Positions 42,376-51,833 of a DNA stretch of 64,000 bases are shown in pieces (the stretch's first letter is position 1; each line of letters begins with the position of its first letter). The stretch is from Pachysolen tannophilus NRRL Y-2460. Taxonomy: Eukaryota; Ascomycota; Pichiomycetes; Alaninales; Pachysolenaceae. The translations under genes were made by a program, and so were the position numbers. The notes under the pieces were generated by a model, which was given only the letters and a program-made list of their open reading frames with translations, did no database searches and was not told the DNA's origin. The DNA is taken from assembly GCA_001661245.1 (NCBI GenBank), contig KV454012.1, positions 1,188,974 to 1,252,973 on the forward strand, given 5' to 3'.

Positions 42376-44655
42376 TTAATCGTCATCATCAAAACAATAC
42401 ATTTTTACCTCTCCATTCTCAGAACCATAAGCAAATTTGGAATCACCAATTGCAACACAACAAACGCTATCAGTATTACCACCAAAAGTGTGTATACACT
42501 TACCGTTCTGCAAATCCCAAACTTTAACTAATCTATCATGAGCACCGCTTACAATCCTAAAAGTATCTGCAGCAATGGACCATACTCCTTGAATATGGCC
42601 AAACTGCGTTCTGATACATTTTCCAGTTTTCACATCCCACAACTTGATAGTATTATCCAACGATGAAGTAAGAATATGTGTTGGATAATTTGGATTTGGT
42701 GGAAGCGATGGCTGCAGTTCATGATGGTTTTCGGGATTTGCAGGTGCTTCTCCAAGGCTATTCAGTTCATTTAGGCCGCGCAACACCACAGGTTGCGCAC
42801 CTTGGGTATTTTGCAGTATTGAAATTCTATTACGGTCACGGCGCTGTTGTCTAGTCTGTTCTCTATCAGTATTAATGTTGTTGGCTGCCATGTTGCTATT
42901 ATTATTATTCATATTGTTATTATTGTTGACGCCATGTTCTCTAATTTCTTCACTTTCACTTTCATCAGTTGTGTCTTCAACAACTTCAGTTTTGATAGTC
43001 AAAGGGATGACACATTGAACCTGTCCAATGTGACCATTATTCTCAACACCTCCAAATATACGAAGACATTCGTTTGATTTTAAATCCCACATTCTTACTG
43101 TTGTATCATCCGATGCAGAAAATATAGTATTACTCTTATGATGAATCTTAACACTATTAACCCAGTCTGTGTGTCCTCTAAGCGTATAACAAGTTCTTGA
43201 ATCAACATGCCAAACTTTTACTGTCTTATCAGCTGATCCACTTGCAATTGTTGTGTTATAAAAATCTACAGAGACAACGCTATCTTCATGACCTCTATAA
43301 GTTGAGATGCATTGACCAGTATGGTAATTCCATACTTTTATAGTGGAATCCAATCCACCAGTAATTAATTTTTGATCATCAAATGCTAATGTACGAACTC
43401 CTTTTGAATGTCCTGATAAAGTTCTTAATAATTCTCCTGTCTTAATATTCCATATTTTCACTGTTGTATCATAAGACCCAGTTATTAATACATCATTATT
43501 GAATTGTAAACAGGTGATACCATCTTCATGTCCATTAAAACATTTGACAGTATATATTCCTTTTCTCCAATTTCTTTCAACTTTAAATCTCTCACTATAA
43601 ACTGCTTTCCAAGGTCTTTTCTTACGGACAATTTGTTGAGGTTGGTTTTGTTGATTATCTGATTTTGAAGATGATGCATCTTCAGCAGTATCACCATCCT
43701 CAAGTTTCCGTTTCTTGCTGTTGCACTGGCTCATTGCTGCAGCATTATATTCCTTAGCTCTTTTCATGTGCATTAAAGGTAACCCCCATCCACAATTTGG
43801 GCATTTTCTATCAATATGTTGTTCACACATATAATGCCATACTCTATCATCATCAGCCAAACTTTTCCATCTCTGATTTACTTGTGCAGCATTACATAAG
43901 GAAGAACAATCCAAATAACACAAGATTTTTATAGAAAGTTCATATGGAAGATTTGAAATAAAATCAATTTTAATTAATTTTGAAACTTCTTGTGATATTA
44001 ATGATAATTGTGGGAAACAACATTGACTTAATAAACCTTGTAAAATTAAAGTTCTATGCTGACTTGGAGCAGCTCCAAAGATTGACCAACAATGTGAGAT
44101 GGCTTCTTGATCATTTCTAGACAATTTCTCCAAGTTTTGTTGAATTTGAGTCATTTTTAATTCATCTGTTGATTTGTTACATTGAACATCGGGGTTATGC
44201 CTATAACAATATTTGTGGAAATTATCCTTCGGTATTAAATTTTGATCTGCTATATGTTTCACCAAGAAAGGAGTAACTATTGAAGTATCTTTACCTGAAC
44301 CGCCACTGCTACTACTACTACCAATATCACTATTATTATTATTAGTACCAGTACTTACACTGGAAGTACCGGCGGCAAAGGAAGAGACAGAGGCGGCGGT
44401 AGCGCCGCTAGCGCTACCTCTGCTACCTCTGCTACCTCTGCTACCGCTGCCATTGCTAGCATCGTCACTGGTCTCATTCCCATGACCATCGCTCTCTAAC
44501 TGATTACCCTGCGACATCGTGACTTTCACATCATTTTGAATCTTCTTATTTGCTGAAATGTCTCTTGTTACTGTAGTCGACACTCTACTACTAAGTAAAA
44601 CTTTTTCCAAAGAATCTGAAGAAGAAGTTGGTCCACAAACTTCTTTTAAATTCAT
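42376..44655 (-). CDS. CDC4: F-box/WD40 protein Cdc4 (SCF substrate receptor)
   Basis: Substrate-recognition subunit of SCF-Cdc4 ubiquitin ligase, which targets phosphorylated Sic1 and others. It has 759 residues (S. cerevisiae Cdc4 is 779). The Ser/Gly-rich N terminus contains a GSRGSRGSRGS repeat (about 71-81). The F-box is near 231-277 (FISNLPYELSIKILCYLDCSS ... WKSLADDDRVWHYMCEQH), followed by the Cdc4-type cysteine motif CPNCGWGLPL. The WD40 propeller begins near 375 (CFNGHEDGITCLQF) with repeated GHxxxV...D.T.K.WD units. A long Asn-rich insert (about 575-625) interrupts the propeller, as in other yeast Cdc4 proteins. Confidence 0.96.
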   Translation of the reverse strand: MNLKEVCGPTSSSDSLEKVLLSSRVSTTVTRDISANKKIQNDVKVTMSQGNQLESDGHGNETSDDASNGSGSRGSRGSRGSASGATAASVSSFAAGTSSVSTGTNNNNSDIGSSSSSGGSGKDTSIVTPFLVKHIADQNLIPKDNFHKYCYRHNPDVQCNKSTDELKMTQIQQNLEKLSRNDQEAISHCWSIFGAAPSQHRTLILQGLLSQCCFPQLSLISQEVSKLIKIDFISNLPYELSIKILCYLDCSSLCNAAQVNQRWKSLADDDRVWHYMCEQHIDRKCPNCGWGLPLMHMKRAKEYNAAAMSQCNSKKRKLEDGDTAEDASSSKSDNQQNQPQQIVRKKRPWKAVYSERFKVERNWRKGIYTVKCFNGHEDGITCLQFNNDVLITGSYDTTVKIWNIKTGELLRTLSGHSKGVRTLAFDDQKLITGGLDSTIKVWNYHTGQCISTYRGHEDSVVSVDFYNTTIASGSADKTVKVWHVDSRTCYTLRGHTDWVNSVKIHHKSNTIFSASDDTTVRMWDLKSNECLRIFGGVENNGHIGQVQCVIPLTIKTEVVEDTTDESESEEIREHGVNNNNNMNNNNSNMAANNINTDREQTRQQRRDRNRISILQNTQGAQPVVLRGLNELNSLGEAPANPENHHELQPSLPPNPNYPTHILTSSLDNTIKLWDVKTGKCIRTQFGHIQGVWSIAADTFRIVSGAHDRLVKVWDLQNGKCIHTFGGNTDSVCCVAIGDSKFAYGSENGEVKMYCFDDDD

Positions 44656-46140
44656 ATTCCAAAACCCAATCTATTTATTTAATTTATTTATTTATTTATT
44701 TCAATCAAGCAATTTATTACCACTTACCTATCCTTACTCTTTCCTCAATACAGATCCCCTATATTAATTTTCTATTTCTAATTTTGAAATATTGTGACAA
44801 CATATGATCAATCGATGATGCTATGGCGAAAAGAAAAAAAAAACACTGGCTTTTTTTTTTAAAAGAAAATAATACATTTTAAGTAAAAAGAAAAAAAAAG
44901 AAATGACGCCACACTTTCCTTAAAAGAAAGAAAAAAAAAAAAAAAATTTTTTTTTTTTTTGTTTTTGTTTTTTGTTTACTTTAACCAGCCACCAATGCTT
45001 TCCGTAAAGGGAAATACCAGGAAACATAAGGGAACATCAGGAAACACCACAACACACTCCTGTTACGTACACCTTTTGTGGACCATGTGGCGTGTATAAT
45101 TTTTTTTTTTTTTTTACTTTTTTGTTAGACAAGCAAGCCACAAAGACCAAATTAGAATAGTATGGCTAATTAGTTTTTTCTCTCTTCTTTTTCACTTCTT
45201 CTTTAGGAGTAAATGTGGCGTCTACGTCAAGGAAAATTTATAAAATAATTTTAAAATAATTAATTAAAGAGAAATCTGATCTGGGGTATTTTAAGCAGAT
45301 AATTTCTCTTCTCTGCAAGATGGTCATTTCACCGAAACAGAGTCCGAAATTACATCAAAAAAGGCAAAAAGTGAAAAACAAAAAACAAAAAAAAAAAAAA
45401 AATCAAGCACTTAACAAAGTATTTCCGTAAAGAATTTACTACATTTACCAATGTATCAGTGTGATAGCGAGCCCATGGGTCATTCAAAACCTAATTTAAC
45501 AATTTTTAATAAATTATATTAATTCAATTTGAGACCATACTTATCTTTCTTCTTAAAGATATAGATACACATGGGGGAAAATTCCTTTTGTTTTTCTTCT
45601 CTTTCATTTTTTATGTAATTTATTTTTTTATTATGGTCGTGTGCTGGAATTACAATTTGAATAACTGGGCCTTCTCGTGAGCGCGCGCGCGCCTTCATTT
45701 CAACTCCAATTTCTCCTCTTTTTTTCTATTTTTCCTTAACATTTTTTCCCCTGGTGGTCCTGTATAATAAGGAATTAACCGCCAATTGTTTTATTTTTAT
45801 ATTTTTATTTATTTATATTTATAATTAATAGTAGTTAGATATTACATGTTTGTTTTTATTGGATTAAAAATATAAACCATAAGGGCGCTAGAGAGAGGGT
45901 TATAGTTTAGAAGAAGCGCCATATAGAGTGCGAATTTTAAGTATAACAAAAAGACGAAAAAGAGGGAAAAGAGAAGGAAAAAAAAGATATATATATATAT
46001 ATATATATATTTGAATATATATCGAGCGAGATATAGTTTATTCAAGGTGAGTGCGTTTTAAATACGTGCTTCATCTTTTGTATGAGCGGTTGTGGGTTTT
46101 TTCAATTTTCATTAAAGATATTTGTATTATTTTTTGTTTG
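44656..46140. promoter_or_regulatory. Long divergent intergenic region CDC4 / Zn2Cys6 regulator
   Basis: 1485 bases, no gene recognised. It holds TTTA repeats (44677-44700), A- and T-runs (about 44932-44960), a cluster of short GGAAACA-type direct repeats (about 45010-45050), a GC alternating run (GCGCGCGCGCGC, 45681-45692) and an AT run (about 45988-46011). The length suggests complex upstream control of the downstream regulator. In-frame codons upstream of 46141 lack an ATG, so they are treated as leader. Confidence 0.5.
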
Positions 46141-48819
46141 ATGGTTGAAATGTCTAGTACGACAAGTAATACAGAATATAACGATTCAGCTGTTTTTCTT
46201 CAAAATTCGTCTCTAGTATATCCGATATCATGTGTTGAATGTAGAAGAAGAAAAATTAAATGTTGTAAAAGGTATCCATGTAAACAATGTGTTAAAAGAT
46301 CAATAAAATGTGAATTTCCAGAAAAATTTAGATCGATTGAAATTGGGGATATTATTAATAATGAAATTAGTAGAGATCCAAATATTATATCACCATTAAG
46401 TACTTCAGGTTCAAATATTTTATCTTCAACTATATCTGTTAATTTAGCAAAAGAAAATGAATCTTTAAAACTGAAAATTTCAAATTTAGAATCAAGATTG
46501 GAAAATATTAATTTTTTCAATAATAAAAGATTACTAAATAATAATAATAATAATAATAACTTACATGATGGTGATGAAGATTTATATGAAGATATAGAAT
46601 ATAATGATTCAGAATTATCAAAGGAAAAATATTATGGTCCAAACTCTGCAATTTTTATGGTTAAATCAACTCTGGATGCTAAAAATTTGGAATTTGATCA
46701 ATTTATAAAAGTTAAAACTGAATTAAAACATAAAAGAGAATTACCAATGTTATTAACGCCTGAAAATAATAATAATAATAATAATAATAATAATTCATCA
46801 TTTATAACAGATAATGAAAATCTTAAAATGTCAAATTTTTCATTAATTTGTCAATTGGTTTCAATTTTTTTCCAATTAAGAAATTATTGTAATAATTTTA
46901 TAAATGAAAAAGATGTATTTAATTTCTTACATAATTATGCTACGATTAAGAATTGGTCAAATGATGATGATTTATTATTATTAATTATGATCATAGTTAC
47001 AACTTTGAGAAGTATGAGAAGAGATGACCCTTTATTGGTTGAATATAATTTAAAATTCGAAGTTATAAATAGTAGATTAATGAAACAATTTGAACATTTA
47101 AAAAATGGTATTAGAAATGAAACTATAAGATCATTACAATCTTATGTCTTGGCATGTGAACATTATTATTATTATTCTCAAGCTGAAAAATCATGGAACA
47201 TGTTATTTCATACAGTAGCAAATGCATATTCTTTAGGATTACATGTTTATGATAAAGAAATTGAAATTTCTTTGAAAAATACTAAAAAAAATACTTTAAA
47301 AGTTATCCAAAATGATCCACGTACCTCATTATGGTTAACTATTAATTTCATAAGTTCTGTCTTGTGTTCAGTTGTTGGAAGACCAAATCCAGTTACTTTC
47401 ACTTTTCAACCTTTAATAAAAAATCTTGATATAAAATTGAATTATAAAATAGCAATAAGTGAATTAATTAAAAAATCAACGAAAATTTTAATTGAAAGTT
47501 ATAAAGTTACTATAGATTATAAAAAAATAATGGAAATTGATGAACAATTTGAATCAGAAATAGAAATTTATAATAAATTAATTTTAGATAATGCTGAAGA
47601 AAGACAACGTTTACAAGAATTAGAATTAGAAAAATTGAGGTATAGAACTAAGAGGCAACATTTAGATCATAATAATAATAATCAAAGACAACCCACAAAA
47701 GCTATTAAACTGGAAAATCAAACTGATAATTCACTGAAAACTTATAGACATAATCAGGCAAATGATTTTAATTATATTTTGAATAACGAAAAAGATTCAA
47801 AATTTTCTTCAATGGATTCATTATCATCTTCCGGAAACTCTCTGTCTTCATTTACAGAAAAATTTTCATTATTAGATACTGATTGTGAAACATATTGTGA
47901 TTTGCTTTTATGTTATGCCAATAGATCTAAATTTCATCAACCTTTTATGTCAACTTATCAAACTTCAACAAAAATTTTGTTAAATTCTGTTTTAAAAGTT
48001 TGCCATTATGCGATATTATTAATTAAGACATTACAGAAAAAAATTAATAATGTAAATTTTCTGGCCATATATCCATTTTTTTATTGTTTTCTTTACCAAT
48101 CTTTTATTGTATTTTACACTTTTTTACATTTAGATTTTGAAAATATTTTATGTTTTTATAAATTTGAAATCTTGGAGATTTCACAACACTTGGATCAATT
48201 GTACAAGTTGATTGACGATTTTTATTGGAAGCAGAATGCAATTAGAATCATCAAAAAGATTAAAGAGTTGGTTAATAAGTTCAAGAGACAATATGAAAAA
48301 TGGATCAAAGAAAGTAATACTGGAAATTTATATCCAATTTCATCAAACCAAAATTTGGCTAATTTAGCAAATGCTAACAAGAGTGTTGAATCACAATCTA
48401 CACCAGTTTCACCTTTTGCAAATAATGGCTGTGACAGTCATAGCAATAGCAATAGAAACTTGAAATCTTTGTTTCCGGAAATATCAGAAAGAGAGAGCAG
48501 TATTAGAGTATCTAATGGTAGTGCTAATAACGTTAATGTCGGCTCTAACGTCAATGCCAATAACAACAATTTGTTCGGAATAGATACCAATACATTTCAA
48601 TGGGATAAAACTTTATTTGACAATTTTACAGTGGATCCTGTATTAGGATTTGATTTAAATGATCCATTTTTCATTTCAAACCCAGAAGGAGGTATACCAA
48701 ACGATTATTTTGGAAACAATCGACTTAGTGATGGAAGCATTTCTCGTGGCTCAATAGAAGCTATGACTAGCACTGAAAATGTTAATGACACCAAAAAAAC
48801 CTTAAAACGACAACGATAA
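46141..48819 (+). CDS. Zn2Cys6 (fungal binuclear cluster) transcription factor
   Basis: An 892-residue DNA-binding regulator. The start is the first in-frame ATG at 46141 (MVEMSSTTSN), with 46150 as an alternative; the open frame extends upstream to a GTG but holds no earlier ATG. The zinc cluster is C31-x2-C34-x6-C41-x5-C47-x2-C50-x6-C57 (SCVECRRRKIKC...PCKQC...KCEF), with an extra Cys42. A coiled-coil-like helix (ENESLKLKISNLESRLENI) follows, then two poly-Asn runs. A middle-homology region lies around 330-480 (WNMLFHTVANAYSLGLHVY, SVVGRPNPVTF). The C terminus is Asn/Asp-rich with hydrophobics, a possible activation region. I cannot assign an orthologue. Confidence 0.88.
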   Translation: MVEMSSTTSNTEYNDSAVFLQNSSLVYPISCVECRRRKIKCCKRYPCKQCVKRSIKCEFPEKFRSIEIGDIINNEISRDPNIISPLSTSGSNILSSTISVNLAKENESLKLKISNLESRLENINFFNNKRLLNNNNNNNNLHDGDEDLYEDIEYNDSELSKEKYYGPNSAIFMVKSTLDAKNLEFDQFIKVKTELKHKRELPMLLTPENNNNNNNNNNSSFITDNENLKMSNFSLICQLVSIFFQLRNYCNNFINEKDVFNFLHNYATIKNWSNDDDLLLLIMIIVTTLRSMRRDDPLLVEYNLKFEVINSRLMKQFEHLKNGIRNETIRSLQSYVLACEHYYYYSQAEKSWNMLFHTVANAYSLGLHVYDKEIEISLKNTKKNTLKVIQNDPRTSLWLTINFISSVLCSVVGRPNPVTFTFQPLIKNLDIKLNYKIAISELIKKSTKILIESYKVTIDYKKIMEIDEQFESEIEIYNKLILDNAEERQRLQELELEKLRYRTKRQHLDHNNNNQRQPTKAIKLENQTDNSLKTYRHNQANDFNYILNNEKDSKFSSMDSLSSSGNSLSSFTEKFSLLDTDCETYCDLLLCYANRSKFHQPFMSTYQTSTKILLNSVLKVCHYAILLIKTLQKKINNVNFLAIYPFFYCFLYQSFIVFYTFLHLDFENILCFYKFEILEISQHLDQLYKLIDDFYWKQNAIRIIKKIKELVNKFKRQYEKWIKESNTGNLYPISSNQNLANLANANKSVESQSTPVSPFANNGCDSHSNSNRNLKSLFPEISERESSIRVSNGSANNVNVGSNVNANNNNLFGIDTNTFQWDKTLFDNFTVDPVLGFDLNDPFFISNPEGGIPNDYFGNNRLSDGSISRGSIEAMTSTENVNDTKKTLKRQR

Positions 48820-49089
48820 ACATCATATCACCAACAACTTTGGAAAACCTGGGTTTTTTATCTTTTAATTTATTTTATTGTTTTTTATATTTATTAGAAA
48901 TAGGGGGTTTCCCCCTAAATTATGTTTTTTTTTCTTTGAGACATTCGTTTTTTACCTTTTTCCTTCCCTTCACACACTATAGACATATTGTATAATTCTT
49001 TTTGTTTTCTTTTCCCTTTTGATTTTTTTTAGCTTCTAAAGTAGTGACGAATGAAACGTGATAATAATATTCCTATGATTATTGATTAT

Positions 49090-49797
49090 TTATTTAAAAA
49101 CTTCATTAAAATTTTTTCTATTATTATTATTTTTATTGTTAACAATGACTGGTTTATGGTTATTCTCCTTTGTATTATGTACATATTGACCCAACAACAA
49201 ACTCAAAGTTTCCAAATCAAATTTATTGAACTTTCCTGAACCTATTAAATTTTCCAAATATTTCTGTAGAGTAGTAATTAATGAAATATTATCAGAATTG
49301 TAATTTAATTTGGATTTTAAAGAACCATCAACCAATTTTCTAACAAGTTCTAAAGTTACAGGGAAAGATTTTTTTTTATCATTTAAAACACTTAGCTTGG
49401 AGTATACTTTAACAAAATTCCATATAGTTTCCCCATTGAATTGTAAATTTATCAAATTTACCCTTTTCACAAATTCAAATACATATAATTTTAATATCTT
49501 GGAATTGGAAATAATATCAGGATTTATTGAACCTAGGGAAAAAATCTTAATAGATTCCTCCGCAGTTTCACCAAGATATGTTTTCAAAAATTCAAAAAGT
49601 TGTTGTTGAGACTTGACTGATAATTTTTCATCTCGAGATGCATATATGTCTATTAATTTTTGGAATAAAGTAATATAATACTCAATCAAATGAACCCAAA
49701 TTACTGGATCTTTATCGATCAACGAAGACCTTAGTTTAAAAGGTGGATAAGCAACAATAGGAATATCACGAAATATTACACCCTGATCACCATTCAT
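49090..49797 (-). CDS. CUE3: CUE3 N-terminal half, inverted relative to the C-terminal half
   Basis: 235 codons matching the N-terminal region of Cue3 (ASCC2-like), a ubiquitin-binding subunit of the RQC-trigger complex that handles collided ribosomes. Starts MNGDQGVIFRDIPIVAYPPF. Blocks typical of yeast Cue3 are PPFKLRSSLIDKDPVIW, KLSVKSQQQLFEFLKTYL, IFSLGSINPDI and LSLLLGQ. It ends in an Asn/Lys-rich linker (NNKNNNNRKNFNEVFK) and a stop, without the CUE domain. The rest of the protein is found on the plus strand at 50272-51711, with a tRNA gene between. Both halves are free of internal stops. See the finding on inversion. Confidence 0.88.
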   Translation of the reverse strand: MNGDQGVIFRDIPIVAYPPFKLRSSLIDKDPVIWVHLIEYYITLFQKLIDIYASRDEKLSVKSQQQLFEFLKTYLGETAEESIKIFSLGSINPDIISNSKILKLYVFEFVKRVNLINLQFNGETIWNFVKVYSKLSVLNDKKKSFPVTLELVRKLVDGSLKSKLNYNSDNISLITTLQKYLENLIGSGKFNKFDLETLSLLLGQYVHNTKENNHKPVIVNNKNNNNRKNFNEVFK

Positions 49798-50105
49798 TTC
49801 AGAAGATATAACCGACTATGAGCAAATCTTACTAAACCTAACTAGTAATGAACAATACTCATCCAAGATTAATTAAAACAATAAAGGAATTAAAAGAAAG
49901 AAAAAAAAAAAATTAAAGTTCTCAAGAATCAAAATTTTTGTACAAACCTCAAAAAAAAACCTGCCAAAAACTATCAATAAGAACAAAGATATCAATGAAA
50001 TCCAACTACCTTAGACCAATTCTCATTCTTATTTATTTGTTAATTAACGTTGGCTTTAACTAGATGATCTGTCTGTTATTAATCCAAATAACAAAAAAAA
50101 AAAAT

Positions 50106-50178
50106 TGCCTTCAGCCAGATTCGAACTGACGATCTCCTCATTACTAGTGAGGTGCCTTACCAACTTGGCCATAAAGGC
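50106..50178 (-). tRNA. tRNA-Thr (anticodon AGT)
   Basis: On the minus strand the acceptor arms GCCTTTA and TGAAGGC pair (one G-T). The D-arm is GCCAAGTTGGTAAGGC. The anticodon stem-loop is CCTCACTAGTAATGAGG, with anticodon AGT in loop CTAGTAA, and the T-arm has GTTCGAATC. The overall sequence closely resembles yeast tRNA-Thr(AGU). No intron. The discriminator is A. It sits inside the interval between the two CUE3 halves. Confidence 0.95.
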
Positions 50179-50271
50179 TATTAATTTTTAGCGAAACTGA
50201 TGATACTTATTTCACGTCTTTAGAGCATAGGATCCACAACTCTTGCCAATACAATTTTGTTATCCATTTAC

Positions 50272-51711
50272 ATGTTTGAAAAAAAAATTTTACCTTCTGC
50301 TTCTTATGAATTTTCTGGAAGATTTGTTAACGGAAAATGGTTTGAGATGCTAGAAGTGTTGTATAATAAGGGTACAGGTGTTCATTCGAAACAGGTTTTC
50401 GAGATTGAAGTGATTTCAATATTATCATTACCCGTGGCCCAATTAAGTAAAGTGATTACCACAGATTTAAGAATTGATAATTATTTAATGTTAATAAGAC
50501 TTTATCCGCTTTTATGTAAAATTGTACTCTCCAAGAATTATCGATCGTTGAATCCAGGTTTGGAACAAAGGTTACCATTTTTATCTAAGGAAGGAAGGAA
50601 ATTGAAGCTGCTGCCAATCTTCGATACAAGTCATATTCAAATGGTGAGTGATTTGTTTCCACAGTTAAATACTTTGCAGATTAAAAAATTATTAGTTGAT
50701 TGTGATAATAATATTGAAGTCGTCACTAATAAATTATTAGAAATGAGCGAGGAAAAGATACTGAACTTGGAAGAATATAAAGAAATTCAAAATCCTTACT
50801 CCTCATCAAATAAGAGAACTGTATTTGATGGCGATGAAATATCGCAATTGAAATTGGACGACTCAAGAGTTTATCTTGGTAAAAAGAATAAAATTGTTCA
50901 TCCTACTGGTGATTTAGATAAAACTTCTGCTGCTGATTTGAAAAAGAAAACTTTAACTGCAGCATTAAGATTACTATATGAATCAGACGAAGATGAACCT
51001 GATGATACTTACTTGGATCAAGAAAAGACATTTGGAGAGGCTCAATCAGCAGGAAAGAAACTTGAAATTGACTTGGAAAATGAAGAGTTAGAAGAAGAAT
51101 TAGAGGATAGATCTTCTACTGTCAAGAAAATACCAACTAACCAAATGGATATGATTGAGCATAGACTATTCGCAGTTTTCAAGAAATCTCCTGAATTATT
51201 TGAGAAATCTGCAAGAAAATCGAAAAATAGGCAATTAATGAAGCAAGAAACAGGTTGGACTGATGAACAGATTGAGGGTTGGTACAGAATGTTATTTAAA
51301 TCACCAAAGCGTTTTAAATTATTAGATGAGTATTATAATTTTGGAGGTGGTCCAAATGGTATTGGAAATCCGAACAGAGGTACTTTGAAACCTAGCAGTT
51401 ACAGGAAATCAAGGCGCGAAGAAGAAGAAGAAAAAGAGGAAGAAGAATCTAACACGGAGGATGATGACAAAAGTACTACAGAAAGTAATAAGAATAACAG
51501 GTTTAATAATAATGGTAATAAGCATGAGCTGAAAATTATTTCTAATGTTAAAAAGGGAGATACGGATAATAGCAAGGAAGATGGTAAATCAAACGTTTCT
51601 GAGAAAAGTTCGAAGATCAAGCGTGCTAGAGATAATAAAAATAAGGCTAAAAAGGCTAATCATAATAGAAAACTGGGCCATGATAGAAAAATGGCTCAAG
51701 GGTTTTCGTAG
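50272..51711 (+). CDS. CUE3: CUE3 C-terminal half with CUE domain, separated from its N-terminal half
   Basis: 479 codons from the first ATG (50272, MFEKKILPSASYEFSGRF). This ATG is probably not the true start: the frame begins in what is normally the middle of Cue3. The region GRFVNGKWFEMLEVLYNK, GVHSKQVFEIEVISIL and NPGLEQRLPFL matches the Cue3/ASCC2 middle. A CUE ubiquitin-binding domain lies at about 120-158 (MVSDLFPQLNTLQIKKLL...NIEVVTNKLLE; MFPQ-like LFPQ and terminal LL motifs present). The acidic/basic tail includes an RxFK-rich helical part and a poly-Glu run. Convergent with NSA1, exactly as YGL111W-YGL110C in S. cerevisiae, which indicates that this half is in the ancestral orientation and the N-terminal half is the inverted one. 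Confidence 0.9.
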   Translation: MFEKKILPSASYEFSGRFVNGKWFEMLEVLYNKGTGVHSKQVFEIEVISILSLPVAQLSKVITTDLRIDNYLMLIRLYPLLCKIVLSKNYRSLNPGLEQRLPFLSKEGRKLKLLPIFDTSHIQMVSDLFPQLNTLQIKKLLVDCDNNIEVVTNKLLEMSEEKILNLEEYKEIQNPYSSSNKRTVFDGDEISQLKLDDSRVYLGKKNKIVHPTGDLDKTSAADLKKKTLTAALRLLYESDEDEPDDTYLDQEKTFGEAQSAGKKLEIDLENEELEEELEDRSSTVKKIPTNQMDMIEHRLFAVFKKSPELFEKSARKSKNRQLMKQETGWTDEQIEGWYRMLFKSPKRFKLLDEYYNFGGGPNGIGNPNRGTLKPSSYRKSRREEEEEKEEEESNTEDDDKSTTESNKNNRFNNNGNKHELKIISNVKKGDTDNSKEDGKSNVSEKSSKIKRARDNKNKAKKANHNRKLGHDRKMAQGFS

Positions 51712-51833
51712 ATAATTAACTATCTTTTTTTTTTTTTTTTTTTTTGTGGTGTTTATGTATACTTATTTTATAAAGGCTGTAAATATAGAACTTAATCATT
51801 TTATTTATTTCTATTAAATTTTTTTTTGGAGAT

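Noticed and set aside
46051-46140. Upstream extension of the Zn2Cys6 protein starting at a GTG (46051)
   Set aside because: No ATG in frame before 46141; a GTG start is not expected in a yeast nuclear gene.
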